DNA of 64,000 bases from Limnobaculum parvum (GTDB taxonomy: Bacteria; Pseudomonadota; Gammaproteobacteria; Enterobacterales; Enterobacteriaceae): contig NZ_CP029185.2 in assembly GCF_003096015.2 (NCBI RefSeq), positions 3,498,501-3,562,500 of the forward strand. The letters are read 5' to 3'. Positions 44,594 to 53,537 of the stretch are shown here, in pieces (position 1 is the stretch's first letter; the number at the start of each line of letters is the position of its first letter). The notes under the pieces are model-generated. The model did not search any database, was not told the origin of the DNA, and was given only the letters and a program-made list of their open reading frames with translations. Position numbers and translations under genes: made by a program.

Positions 44594-45044
44594 CTTATCC
44601 TCCTGCTATAAACATTCTGGTGGTGGAGAAAAAGAGATGCGAACCTGAAAAATGATTTCTGGAAGAAATCTCCAAAAAGGAAATAGAGAGGGATCATTCT
44701 GTTACCATTTATTCTGGAGATATCACACAAATCATTAACCAATACGGCATTCAAAAGGTGATAAACAAGACTCTGGGCCGCCAAACCGGTTATGATTTTT
44801 TGTTATAGCATCTTACAATTACTGTATATATAATCAGTAAAATATGTTCGTTTTATGCTCATCTCGTCAGCATTGATATATAAAGATATTCATACCGCAG
44901 CAACATGCTACTTGTAATCTGCCACGGTAACGGTGCAAAGTTGCACCAGACAGATAGCTCTCCTTTGACGGGGTTATGATAAAATTCGCAACACGCTTTT
45001 AATCATCAGGGGCAATCACCCTGACAATCTATAGGGCAGTCATC
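44594..45044. other. Divergent region radC / coaBC
   Basis: 451 bases between divergent genes. Contains the LexA-type box (44822-44837) and a plus-strand TATAAT overlapping it. A weak minus-strand frame from a TTG at about 44784 runs into the radC start (AAQSLVYHLLNAVLVNDL...) but has no ATG and no family I recognise. Confidence 0.5.
44822..44837. promoter_or_regulatory. LexA (SOS) box between radC and coaBC
   Basis: CTG-TATATATAAT-CAG, embedded in TTACTG...CAGTAA. It matches the E. coli LexA consensus TACTG(TA)5CAGTA at all outer positions, with only the last two spacer bases swapped. It overlaps a TATAAT on the plus strand. Which gene it controls is not evident. Confidence 0.72.
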
Positions 45045-46253
45045 ATGGCAATGTTGAGTGGTAAACAAATTGTACTGGGCATTAGCGGCGGCATTGCGGC
45101 TTATAAATGCCCTGAGATTGTACGTCGCCTGAAAGATCAGGGGGCGGAGGTGCGTGTTGTCATGACGGAAGCTGCAAAAGCTTTCATTACCCCACTCACA
45201 TTGCAGGCAGTTTCCGGCTATCCCGTTTCTGATGATTTGCTCGATCCCGCCGCAGAAGCCTCTATGGGCCATATAGAGCTCGGTAAATGGGCTGACCTCG
45301 TTGTTATTGCTCCGGCTACTGCAGATATACTGGCCCGCATTGCTGCGGGTATGGCAAATGACCTACTAACAACTATCTGCCTAGCAACCCCTGCGCCTAT
45401 TGCTGCTGCTCCTGCCATGAATCAGCAAATGTATCGAGCCCAGGCAACTCAACATAATTTACAGATTTTAACCTCTCGCAATCTCCTTTTATGGGGGCCA
45501 GACAGTGGTTCACAAGCCTGTGGTGATGTAGGCCCGGGAAGAATGCTCGACCCACTTAGCATTGTTAAACATTGCGTCGATTTTTTTAATCCCGTTCAGG
45601 ATCTTGCTGGCGTCAACATCATGCTTACGGCAGGCCCGACCCGAGAAGCGCTGGACCCGGTTCGCTTTATCAGCAACCATAGTTCAGGAAAAATGGGCTA
45701 TGCTATCGCACGAGCGGCTGCAGAGCGGGGCGCTTCCGTCACGCTGGTCAGCGGTCCAGTCCAGTTACCCACTCCTGTGAACGTTAACCGCATTAATGTC
45801 ACCAGTGCGCTGGAAATGCGAGAGGCCGTTATGCAGTTGGCGGGGTCACAAAACATTTTTATTGCCTGTGCTGCCGTTGCTGACTACCGTGCAGAACATA
45901 TCGCCGATGAGAAAATTAAAAAACAGGGCGACGATTTAGTACTAAAAATGGTAAAAAACCCCGACATTGTTTCCGAGGTGGCGGCGATGACCGCTAACCG
46001 CCCTTTTGTTGTAGGATTTGCGGCTGAAACCCAGAATGTGGAAGAATATGCGCGGCTCAAACTGGCCCGCAAGAATCTTGATCTTATTTGCGCGAATAAT
46101 GTATCGCTGTCTGGTCAAGGTTTTAACAGCGATACCAATGCATTACACCTGTACTGGTCAAATGGCGAGATGAGTCTGCCCCTGAGTGACAAATCTTCGC
46201 TTGGTCAAAAACTGATGGACGAGATAGTCAAACGTTATGATGAAAAAAATTGA
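45045..46253 (+). CDS. coaBC: Bifunctional phosphopantothenoylcysteine decarboxylase / phosphopantothenate-cysteine ligase
   Basis: A 402-residue CoA-pathway enzyme. The N-terminal flavoprotein decarboxylase (CoaC, 1-190) has GISGGIAAYK, catalytic His in MGHIELGKWADL (about 75) and Cys in SQACGDVGPGRM (about 158). The C-terminal ligase (CoaB) has TAGPTREALDPVRFISNHSSG (cited as TAGPTREALDP and FISNHSSG, Asn about 210) and EKIKK (about 287). It overlaps dut by 17 bases. Confidence 0.97.
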   Translation: MAMLSGKQIVLGISGGIAAYKCPEIVRRLKDQGAEVRVVMTEAAKAFITPLTLQAVSGYPVSDDLLDPAAEASMGHIELGKWADLVVIAPATADILARIAAGMANDLLTTICLATPAPIAAAPAMNQQMYRAQATQHNLQILTSRNLLLWGPDSGSQACGDVGPGRMLDPLSIVKHCVDFFNPVQDLAGVNIMLTAGPTREALDPVRFISNHSSGKMGYAIARAAAERGASVTLVSGPVQLPTPVNVNRINVTSALEMREAVMQLAGSQNIFIACAAVADYRAEHIADEKIKKQGDDLVLKMVKNPDIVSEVAAMTANRPFVVGFAAETQNVEEYARLKLARKNLDLICANNVSLSGQGFNSDTNALHLYWSNGEMSLPLSDKSSLGQKLMDEIVKRYDEKN

Positions 46254-46695
46254 CGTAAAAATTCTGGATCCCCGTATTGGCAATACCTTTCCACTGCCAA
46301 CCTACGCGACCGTTGGCTCTGCCGGGTTAGACCTGCGCGCCTGTCTGGACGCCGCAGTGACATTAAATCCGGGAGAAACCCAGCTATTGCCAACCGGCCT
46401 GGCGATTCATATTGCCGATCCTTCGCTTGCTGCAGTGATCTTGCCTCGTTCAGGTCTTGGTCATAAACATGGCGTGGTATTAGGCAATCTGGTTGGCTTA
46501 ATCGACTCCGATTATCAGGGGCAGCTGATGGTTTCCGTATGGAATCGTGGTCAAATCCCATTTGTCGTCGAACCGGGTGAGCGTATTGCCCAAATGATTT
46601 TCGTACCCGTGGTACAGGCCGAATTCAATATTGTTGAAGACTTTGAAAGCAGTGAACGCGGTGAAGGTGGTTTTGGCCACTCCGGTCGCCAGTAA
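46237..46695 (+). CDS. dut: Deoxyuridine 5'-triphosphate nucleotidohydrolase (dUTPase)
   Basis: A 152-residue trimeric dUTPase converting dUTP to dUMP. Motifs: GSAGLDLRAC (about 27-36), PRSGLGHKHGVVLGNLVGLID (cited as PRSGLGHKHG and GLIDSDYQG, about 70-95), and the C-terminal arm RGEGGFGHSG that closes over the active site. Starts inside the end of coaBC, as in E. coli. Confidence 0.98.
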   Translation: MMKKIDVKILDPRIGNTFPLPTYATVGSAGLDLRACLDAAVTLNPGETQLLPTGLAIHIADPSLAAVILPRSGLGHKHGVVLGNLVGLIDSDYQGQLMVSVWNRGQIPFVVEPGERIAQMIFVPVVQAEFNIVEDFESSERGEGGFGHSGRQ

Positions 46696-46798
46696 TGATT
46701 TCCGTTCTGAATGCCATAATAAAATAGTGTAACTCAGCACTATCATTAGTTGTTTGGAAGTGGGCCAAATCCCATTTCTCATTAGGATGTCACTGGAC

Positions 46799-47392
46799 AT
46801 GGTCGAAAAAGTAACAAAGAAAAATCGCAAGGAAGACATACTGCAAGCACTGGCTCAAATGCTCGAGTCAAGTGACGGTAGTCAGCGAATTACTACGGCA
46901 AAACTTGCTGCCACTGTTGGTGTTTCAGAGGCGGCTTTGTACCGCCATTTTCCCAGCAAAATGCGCATGTTTGATAGCCTGATTGAGTTTATCGAAAATA
47001 GCCTTAATAGCCGTATTAACCTAATATTGCAGGATGAGAAGGATACCTATAATCGTATCCGCTTAATCATATTATTAGTGCTTGGTTTTGCAGAAAAAAA
47101 TCCGGGGTTAACCCGAATTATGACCGGGCATGCGTTAATGTTTGAGCAAGACAGGCTTCAGGGTCGGGTTAATCAACTATTCGAAAGAATAGAGACTCAG
47201 CTACGTCAGGTTTTACGGGAGAGGAAGCTGCGCGAAGGACAGTCGTTTAGTTATGATGAAGGTCTGATTGCCAGCCAGTTACTCGCCTTCTGTGAAGGAA
47301 TGATGTCACGTTTTGTTCGCTCAGAGTTTCGCTATCGCCCAACGGAAGAGTTTGAACTCCGTTGGCCAATGCTGGTTTTGCAGTTGCAGTAA
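46799..47392 (+). CDS. slmA: Nucleoid occlusion factor SlmA
   Basis: About 197 residues, TetR-family DNA-binding protein that blocks FtsZ ring assembly over the nucleoid. The start at 46799 (MVEKVTKKNRKEDILQALA) aligns with E. coli SlmA; in-frame ATG 46787 and GTG-type start at 46754 add extra residues. HTH region TTAKLAATVGVSEAALYRHFP (cited as KLAATVGVSEAALYRHFP, about 33-50), then GHALMFEQDRLQGR. In E. coli pyrE follows; here a terminator and a convergent cytochrome gene do. Confidence 0.96.
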   Translation: MVEKVTKKNRKEDILQALAQMLESSDGSQRITTAKLAATVGVSEAALYRHFPSKMRMFDSLIEFIENSLNSRINLILQDEKDTYNRIRLIILLVLGFAEKNPGLTRIMTGHALMFEQDRLQGRVNQLFERIETQLRQVLRERKLREGQSFSYDEGLIASQLLAFCEGMMSRFVRSEFRYRPTEEFELRWPMLVLQLQ

Positions 47393-47420
47393 CCTGTATA
47401 TCGCTATCGAATATCTGAAT

Positions 47421-47456
47421 AGTCCTCCCGAAACAACCTTCGGGGGGACTATTTTC
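47421..47456 (+). terminator. Terminator after slmA
   Basis: 12-bp stem AGTCCTCCCGAA / TTCGGGGGGACT (one G-T pair), six-base loop, then ATTTTC. Confidence 0.88.
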
Positions 47457-47496
47457 GTTAAATGCGAACAGATAGTAAATGCCCGGCTATCTCAGA

Positions 47497-48816
47497 TTAT
47501 TTCTGACTATTTTCGGGCTTGGCTACTGCGCCATACTTTTCAGCTTTAACCTCTTCTCGTACCTTCGCTACATCACTTTCAGTCACGACGGATGCCTTAT
47601 TGCCCCAGCTATTGCGAATAAAATTGACCACATCAGCGACTTGCTTATCCGTCAGTCGAACATCAAAGGCGGGCATATCATAGGACGTTGGCGCTTTTAT
47701 TGTCGCTGGTACAACACCACCTTTCAGAACAATATGAATCAGCGAAGTCGCATCGGCGCTGGCCAGTACTGAATTACCGGCCAGCGCCGGGAATACTTCG
47801 GCATAACCTTTACCATCCGTTCGGTGGCAAGCGGCGCAGTTATCAACATAAACGCTGCCACCAACCATACTATCATCGCCGTTGAATAGTGCTTTAGATA
47901 CCGTTTCATCGTAGTTAAATGGCTGCTGGTTGGCAGATTTCGGCGGCAAGGTTTTCAGATAACGGGCAATGGCGGTTAAATCTTCGTTGGTCATATACTG
48001 CATACTTTGAACAACCACATCACTCATTCCACCAAAGACAGCGGTATGGGCGGTACGTCCAGTACTAAGGAATTGAACCAGTTGTTCTTCGGTCCAACTG
48101 CCTAAACCATCTCGCTTATCGCCCCGCAGATTTTTAGGAACCCAGCCATCCATCGGCTCACCGCCGGACAAATAGAGATCGCCCTCTTCACTGGTTAACG
48201 CTTTCTCCTGCATACCAACACCGCGAGGGCTATGGCATGCGCCACAGTGCCCTAATCCCTCAACCAGATAAGCACCACGCGCAACGACAGGGTCCTGATG
48301 TCCTGCCGCTGTAAACGGTTTAACTTCTGGTGCAAATGTCCAGCGCCAGACAGAAAGAGGCCAACGCATAGAGAGCGGCCAAGTGATATCGGTATCTTTG
48401 TTTGCCTGATTAACCGGCTGTACGCCATGCATAAAGTAAGCATACAGCGCCTGCATATCCTCATCCTTTATGCGAGCATAAGAAGGATAAGGCATGGCCG
48501 GATACAGCGTATGCTCCTTACCAATACCGTGGCGTACCGCATTATCAAAATCGGTAAAGCTGTACTCACCGATACCGGTCTGTTTATCCGGCGTTATATT
48601 GGTGGAAAAAATAGTTCCAATCGGAGATTCAATGGGCAATCCTCCGGCAAACGGCTGACCACCGGATGCAGTATGGCATGCCACACAGTCACCGGCTCGG
48701 GCAAGGTATTCACCCTGCTTAATCAGTTTGGCATCAGTGTAATCAATATTTTCCGCAGCCCAGGCCGAGGTGACTAAGCCCATGGTTAAACTGGCGGCAA
48801 GAAGCAGTTTTTTCAT
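47497..48816 (-). CDS. Triheme cytochrome c subunit of membrane-bound GMC dehydrogenase
   Basis: A 439-residue periplasmic cytochrome with signal peptide (MKKLLLAASLTMGLVTSAWA) and three class I c-heme sites: CVACH (44-48), CGACH (about 190) and CAACH (about 330), each followed by a distal Met region. It is the electron-transfer subunit of gluconate / 2-ketogluconate / sorbitol / fructose dehydrogenase complexes, passing electrons to ubiquinone. Last gene of a three-gene operon, 14 bases after the flavoprotein. Confidence 0.93.
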   Translation of the reverse strand: MKKLLLAASLTMGLVTSAWAAENIDYTDAKLIKQGEYLARAGDCVACHTASGGQPFAGGLPIESPIGTIFSTNITPDKQTGIGEYSFTDFDNAVRHGIGKEHTLYPAMPYPSYARIKDEDMQALYAYFMHGVQPVNQANKDTDITWPLSMRWPLSVWRWTFAPEVKPFTAAGHQDPVVARGAYLVEGLGHCGACHSPRGVGMQEKALTSEEGDLYLSGGEPMDGWVPKNLRGDKRDGLGSWTEEQLVQFLSTGRTAHTAVFGGMSDVVVQSMQYMTNEDLTAIARYLKTLPPKSANQQPFNYDETVSKALFNGDDSMVGGSVYVDNCAACHRTDGKGYAEVFPALAGNSVLASADATSLIHIVLKGGVVPATIKAPTSYDMPAFDVRLTDKQVADVVNFIRNSWGNKASVVTESDVAKVREEVKAEKYGAVAKPENSQK

Positions 48817-48830
48817 TTGTCCGTCTCCTG

Positions 48831-50606
48831 TTATGCCTGCACTAGTGGGCCAGGGTTCTTCAGATATTGCTCACGAATTGCCTTCGCTGACCAGTACGCC
48901 AATGCCCCCACCAACCCGGTTGGGTTATAACCAAAGTTTTGTGGAAATACGCAAGCCCCCATAACAAAGACGTTAGGCACGTCCCAGCTTTGCAGATAAC
49001 GGTTTACCACGCTGCTTTTAGGATCGCTCCCCATAATAGCTCCCCCAGTATTATGGGTAGTCTGGTAAGGCCGGGTGTCATACTGAGCCCCAAATTTTTT
49101 AGCATTCACTTTATAAGATTCAGGATTCATTGCTTTGGCAATTTCCCCGGCTTTGTTGGTGGTAAACTGCGCCATCTTGATCTCATTATCATGCCAGTTA
49201 AAGGTCATACGTAGCAGCGGTAAGCCATTGCTATCAGTATAGTTGGGATCGAGATCCAGATAGCTGTCGCGATACGACATCACCGAGCCAGATGAGCTGA
49301 TGCTCATCGCCCGCTGATAACTATCTTGAACAGCAGCTTTCCATTCTGAACCCCAGGCTGGCGTACCGGCAGGAACCGTTGTTTGCTTAATAGGGCGTCC
49401 ACCGGAACGGTGGTGGTTGATATTCGCACCACCAACAAACCCTAACGGGCCGTGGTCGAAGTTATCACCGTTAAAGTCATCAATCGCTTGTCCACCCGCA
49501 CCCGTGCCGATAAATGGGTTTAGCGTTGTCCCTTTAGGCATCATCAGGCTAACGGAATTCAGCATCTGATAGGCATAGTTTTTACCCACCACCCCTTCGT
49601 TGGTCATTGGGTTATAGGGTTGACCAATTTTAGACAACAGTAACAAACGTACATTGTGCATCTGGAAAGCGCTCAGAATAACGATGCTGGCAGGTTGTTC
49701 TACTTCCCGGCCTTGTGGGTCGATATAGGTTACACCCGTAGCTTTTTTGCCGGTGGCGTCGAGATTAACCCGAATCACCTGTGACTGAGTACGCAACTCA
49801 AAGTTAGGTTTTCTTAACAACACAGGAAGAATGGTGGTTTGTGGTGACGCCTTGGAATAGAGATAACAGGCATAGTGTTCACAGTATCCACAAAAATTAC
49901 ACGGCCCCAGCCTGACACCATAAGGATTGGTATAAGCTTCAGAGGCATTAGATGCTGGAATCGGGAATGGTTTATAGCCCAACTCGCTAGCCGCTTTGGC
50001 AAACAGTTGAGCGCTATATACATCTTTTAGCGGCGGCAGAGGATAAGGTTTACTGCGCGATGCTTCAAACCGGTTACCGCCCTCCAGCTTTTCACCATTT
50101 ACGTTACCGGCCAACCCGGATACACCACACACATATTCAAACTGAGTAAAATAGGGTTCAAGCTCTTCATAGCTGACACCAAAATCCTGAATCGTCATTC
50201 CTTCAGGAATAAAATCTTTACCATAACGCTCTTCATAGTGACTACGGATTTTCAGCTCTTCCGGTAAAGCGCGCCAGTGCAAACCATTCCAGTGAAGACC
50301 AGCACCACCCACACCGGTACCTAATAAAAATGATCCGTGCTGGCGATAGGGTACCGCCTGCTCACTCACGCTATGACGGATGGTCACGGTCTCTTTGGAT
50401 AGATCCTGAAATAGCTTACCACGCACAGAGTAAGCCAGTTCATCCGCCACATTGGGGTATTTACCCTCCGTTGGCGTATCATGCATTTTTCCGCGTTCCA
50501 GTGCCAGAACGCTTAAGCCAGCTTCGGTTAACTCCTGCCCCATAATGGCACCTGTCCAGCCAAAACCGACCAGAACAACATCAACGGCTTCTTTTTTTAT
50601 CGACAT
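48831..50606 (-). CDS. GMC-family FAD dehydrogenase, large subunit (gluconate 2-dehydrogenase type)
   Basis: 591 residues. N-terminal FAD motif VLVGFGWTGAIMGQELTEAG (11-30); LLGTGVGGAGLHWNG (about 93-107); Cys cluster GPCNFCGYCEHYAC (about 235-248), like the [3Fe-4S] cysteines of fructose/gluconate dehydrogenases; C-terminal active-site region TTHNTGGAIMG (His) and QNFGYNPTGLVGALAYWSA. Likely oxidises a sugar or sugar acid at the periplasmic face; gluconate to 2-ketogluconate is the best guess. It carries no signal peptide and would be co-exported with the Tat-dependent small subunit. Confidence 0.9.
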   Translation of the reverse strand: MSIKKEAVDVVLVGFGWTGAIMGQELTEAGLSVLALERGKMHDTPTEGKYPNVADELAYSVRGKLFQDLSKETVTIRHSVSEQAVPYRQHGSFLLGTGVGGAGLHWNGLHWRALPEELKIRSHYEERYGKDFIPEGMTIQDFGVSYEELEPYFTQFEYVCGVSGLAGNVNGEKLEGGNRFEASRSKPYPLPPLKDVYSAQLFAKAASELGYKPFPIPASNASEAYTNPYGVRLGPCNFCGYCEHYACYLYSKASPQTTILPVLLRKPNFELRTQSQVIRVNLDATGKKATGVTYIDPQGREVEQPASIVILSAFQMHNVRLLLLSKIGQPYNPMTNEGVVGKNYAYQMLNSVSLMMPKGTTLNPFIGTGAGGQAIDDFNGDNFDHGPLGFVGGANINHHRSGGRPIKQTTVPAGTPAWGSEWKAAVQDSYQRAMSISSSGSVMSYRDSYLDLDPNYTDSNGLPLLRMTFNWHDNEIKMAQFTTNKAGEIAKAMNPESYKVNAKKFGAQYDTRPYQTTHNTGGAIMGSDPKSSVVNRYLQSWDVPNVFVMGACVFPQNFGYNPTGLVGALAYWSAKAIREQYLKNPGPLVQA

Positions 50607-50611
50607 ATTTA

Positions 50612-51328
50612 TTATCCCCGCTCGCCTGATATTGATACTGGCCCCAGTGGATAAGGCCGTTCAGAATGCTCCACCCAATCCATAAAATCGGCCCGGGCAC
50701 CAGGGAAACCAACCATCTTCCACCCCACCAAATGACGATTTCCGCCATATTGAGGATCGGCAAAATAGCCCTCTTTGGTATTGGTCAGGAGATAAGAGAA
50801 AAATATTTTTGCAGACACATCGCCCAGTTCGATCTGTCCTGCTTCCAACTGCTTAAGAACCGAGACTTTCGTTTCTTTATCCAACGCGGCAAAGGTTTTC
50901 TTGTATTGCTGTTGGCACCATTTATCACAGCCACTGATACCTAAATGATAAATATCTCTAGGGACCAGTTTTAACTGATAACCGAATTCGGGTGCCGCGT
51001 CCGGATGGAAAGGCCCTTTCATATACCAGAGCTCCCCACGTCCATAAGGGGTATCCATCTGACGATCGATAAACTCCGGTACACAGGCTTTGATCGCGCC
51101 TGCACCGTATTGATCTTCGGGGATCAGTAAATCACAGGCCGCCAGAACAAAAGCCCATTCTGATTGATTAAAAAATGTTGGCTTATAGTCGCTGGATGAT
51201 GGAGGGGAATCCGCCTGCGCCATATTAGGAACTAATCCACTACTACTGGCGATGGCGACCACGGGAATAACACCAAACCCTCTGCGCAAGAATTCACGCC
51301 GGGAATTGGAATGTTTGATATCAGACAT
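50612..51328 (-). CDS. Tat-exported small subunit (subunit 3) of GMC dehydrogenase
   Basis: 238 residues with a twin-arginine signal peptide: SRREFLRRGFG (9-19), a hydrophobic stretch and cleavage near MAQA (about 39). The rest matches the gluconate 2-dehydrogenase subunit 3 family (FFNQSEWAFVLAACDLLIPED; YFADPQYGGNRHLVGWKMVGFPG, cited in parts). First gene of the operon; the stop is five bases before the large-subunit ATG. It is thought to carry the flavoprotein through Tat. Confidence 0.9.
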   Translation of the reverse strand: MSDIKHSNSRREFLRRGFGVIPVVAIASSSGLVPNMAQADSPPSSSDYKPTFFNQSEWAFVLAACDLLIPEDQYGAGAIKACVPEFIDRQMDTPYGRGELWYMKGPFHPDAAPEFGYQLKLVPRDIYHLGISGCDKWCQQQYKKTFAALDKETKVSVLKQLEAGQIELGDVSAKIFFSYLLTNTKEGYFADPQYGGNRHLVGWKMVGFPGARADFMDWVEHSERPYPLGPVSISGERG

Positions 51329-51545
51329 TAGCTTCCTCGCTTATTCTATTTTTAGCATTTCTTGATTTTTATCATATTTTATTAACATTAATGATAAAAT
51401 AGAATAACTCTTCGTTTACAAATCAAACGAACATATCGTGCCTAATAAGAAAAAATAACCAGAATAATGACAGGGGAATGTTGGGAAAGAAAAGAGGCTC
51501 CCTCCCGCAGGGTGACAATCAATTTATCCATATGAATTCTATATA

Positions 51546-51580
51546 AATAAAAAGCCCTGAGTATCATTCACTCAGGGCCT
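51546..51580 (-). terminator. Terminator after fumB
   Basis: 9-bp stem GCCCTGAGT / ACTCAGGGC with a seven-base loop; on the minus strand it is followed by TTTTTATTT. Ends the dcuB-fumB transcript. Confidence 0.9.
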
Positions 51581-51609
51581 TGATGCGCGTTAAATAGCAG
51601 GTTTAACGA

Positions 51610-53229
51610 TTATTTAAATTTCTGGAAGAAATCATTACCTTTATCATCAACCAGAATAAATGCAGGGAAATTTTCCACCTCGATTTTCCAGATAGCTTCC
51701 ATATCCAGTTCAGGATAAGCCACGCACTCTAGGCTCTTAATACTGTTCTGCGCCAGAATAGCCGCTGGTCCACCGATACTACCCAGATAGAAGCCACCGT
51801 GTTTCTTACAGGCATCCGTCACCTGCTGGCTACGATTCCCCTTAGACAACATAATCAGGCTACCGCCGCGAGACTGGAAGGCATCCACATAGGAGTCCAT
51901 ACGACCTGCTGTGGTTGGGCCCAGTGAACCGGAAGCATAGCCCTCAGGCTTCTTCGCTGGCCCGGCATAATAGATTGGGTGATCTTTAATGTATTGCGGC
52001 AGGTCTTCGCCTTTATCCAGCAGCGCCTGCAAGCGCGCGTGAGCGATGTCACGGCCAACGATGATGGTACCCGTCAGAGAAACTCGGGTTGAAACCGGAT
52101 ACTTCGACAGTTCAGCAAGGATCTCAGGCATAGGGCGGTTAAGATTGATGTGTACCGCTTCACCTTCACCGGCTTCCCTGTACGACTGTGGAATATATTT
52201 ACTCGGATTGTCTTCCAGCTTCTCAATCCAAATACCTTCTTTGTTAATTTTTGCCTTAATGTTACGGTCCGCGGAGCAAGACACCCCCATACCGATAGGG
52301 CAAGAAGCACCGTGACGAGGCAAACGGATCACACGAATATCATGGGCAAAATATTTACCGCCAAACTGCGCGCCAATACCCAGATTTTGCGCCGCTTTCA
52401 GCAGTTTTGCTTCCATATCTAAATCGCGGAATGCCTGACCACCTTCGTTACCCGTGGTTGGCAATTCATCATAATATTTAGCAGAAGCCAGCTTCACGAC
52501 TTTCAGGTTAGTTTCAGCGGATGTTCCACCAATAACAAAAGCCACATGATAAGGAGGGCAAGCTGCCGTACCTAGGCTCTTCATTTTCTCGATCAGGTAT
52601 TTTTCCAGTTTTTCTGGCGTCAGCAGCGCTTTGGTTTCCTGATACAGCATGGTTTTGTTAGCAGAACCACCGCCTTTAACAATGCACAGGAATTTATACT
52701 CAGAACCCTCTGTACTATAAATGTCGATTTGTGCCGGCAAGTTACAACCGGTATTCACTTCGTCATACATATTCAGCGGCGCATTTTGAGAATAGCGCAG
52801 GTTATCTTCTACGAAAGTATTGAACACGCCACGCGACAATGCTTCTTCATCATTACAACCCGTCCAGACGTTCTGGCCCTTTTTCCCCATAATGATGGCA
52901 GTACCAGTGTCCTGACAGAAAGGCAAAATGCCTTTGGCTGCAATTTCAGCATTGCGTAAGAATGTCAGAGCGACATACTTATCGTTTTCGCTGGCTTCTG
53001 GATCTTCAAGAATTTGAGCTACTTGAGCCTGATGAGCAGAACGCAGTAGAAAAGAGGTGTCATGCAATGCATGCTGTGCGAGCAGCGTCAGTGCTTCAGG
53101 TTCAACTTTAAGGACCTCGTTTCCTTCAAACTCTGCAACCGAAACGTGATCTTTTGTCAGTAAATAATATTCTGTATCGTCTTTTCCTAATGGAAATGAC
53201 TCCTGATATTTAAATTCAATTGTTGACAT
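51610..53229 (-). CDS. fumB: Class I fumarate hydratase (fumarase A/B type)
   Basis: A 539-residue [4Fe-4S] fumarase with Cys ligands in FCQDTGTA (about 105), PRHGASCPIGMGVSCSADRN and the C-terminal lyase domain GSLGPTTAGRMDSYVDAFQ. E. coli FumA and FumB are about 90% identical; pairing with dcuB, as in E. coli dcuB-fumB, points to FumB (malate to fumarate during fumarate respiration). It follows dcuB after 308 bases. Confidence 0.93.
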   Translation of the reverse strand: MSTIEFKYQESFPLGKDDTEYYLLTKDHVSVAEFEGNEVLKVEPEALTLLAQHALHDTSFLLRSAHQAQVAQILEDPEASENDKYVALTFLRNAEIAAKGILPFCQDTGTAIIMGKKGQNVWTGCNDEEALSRGVFNTFVEDNLRYSQNAPLNMYDEVNTGCNLPAQIDIYSTEGSEYKFLCIVKGGGSANKTMLYQETKALLTPEKLEKYLIEKMKSLGTAACPPYHVAFVIGGTSAETNLKVVKLASAKYYDELPTTGNEGGQAFRDLDMEAKLLKAAQNLGIGAQFGGKYFAHDIRVIRLPRHGASCPIGMGVSCSADRNIKAKINKEGIWIEKLEDNPSKYIPQSYREAGEGEAVHINLNRPMPEILAELSKYPVSTRVSLTGTIIVGRDIAHARLQALLDKGEDLPQYIKDHPIYYAGPAKKPEGYASGSLGPTTAGRMDSYVDAFQSRGGSLIMLSKGNRSQQVTDACKKHGGFYLGSIGGPAAILAQNSIKSLECVAYPELDMEAIWKIEVENFPAFILVDDKGNDFFQKFK

Positions 53230-53537
53230 GTGCTTCCAGCCTTTTATAAGTTTTTTGAAAAAATCAACACGCTATATTGTGACTGATGCCTGAGCGACGT
53301 CGACACCATAAAGTAAGGGGACGCTTTATACAACTGTTTGTAAACCCATTCGGCCCATAAATTTAAAGTGCTTTTATTGTACTGATTTTATGAGAGTTTT
53401 ATTTATTTTTATTATGATTTTAATGAACAGAATTTCACTGAAAAGGCCATAAACTATTCAGTGAATATTCCTGAAAGCGGTGCGCTATACCCTTTTACCA
53501 CTGCTTTTTATTGCAGATATAGCGCACGCTAATTACA
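53230..53537. other. dcuB-fumB intergenic region with long hairpin
   Basis: 308 bases. Just after the dcuB stop an inverted repeat TGCGCTATA (53481-53489) / TATAGCGCA (53518-53526) encloses a second small stem (CTGC...GCAG). There is no clear T-tract on the minus strand, so it may stabilise or attenuate the dcuB mRNA. An own fumB promoter is likely in the rest. Confidence 0.5.

Noticed and set aside
44590..44784. 64-codon minus-strand frame before radC as an SOS-induced small gene
   Set aside because: It starts at TTG without a ribosome site, shows no recognisable family, and runs into the radC ribosome site; kept only as a note on the LexA box.
46545..46780. Similar strings near 46550 and 46763 (CAAATCCCATTT) as a direct repeat
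   Set aside because: Only about 12 bases match; one is inside dut coding sequence. Most likely chance.
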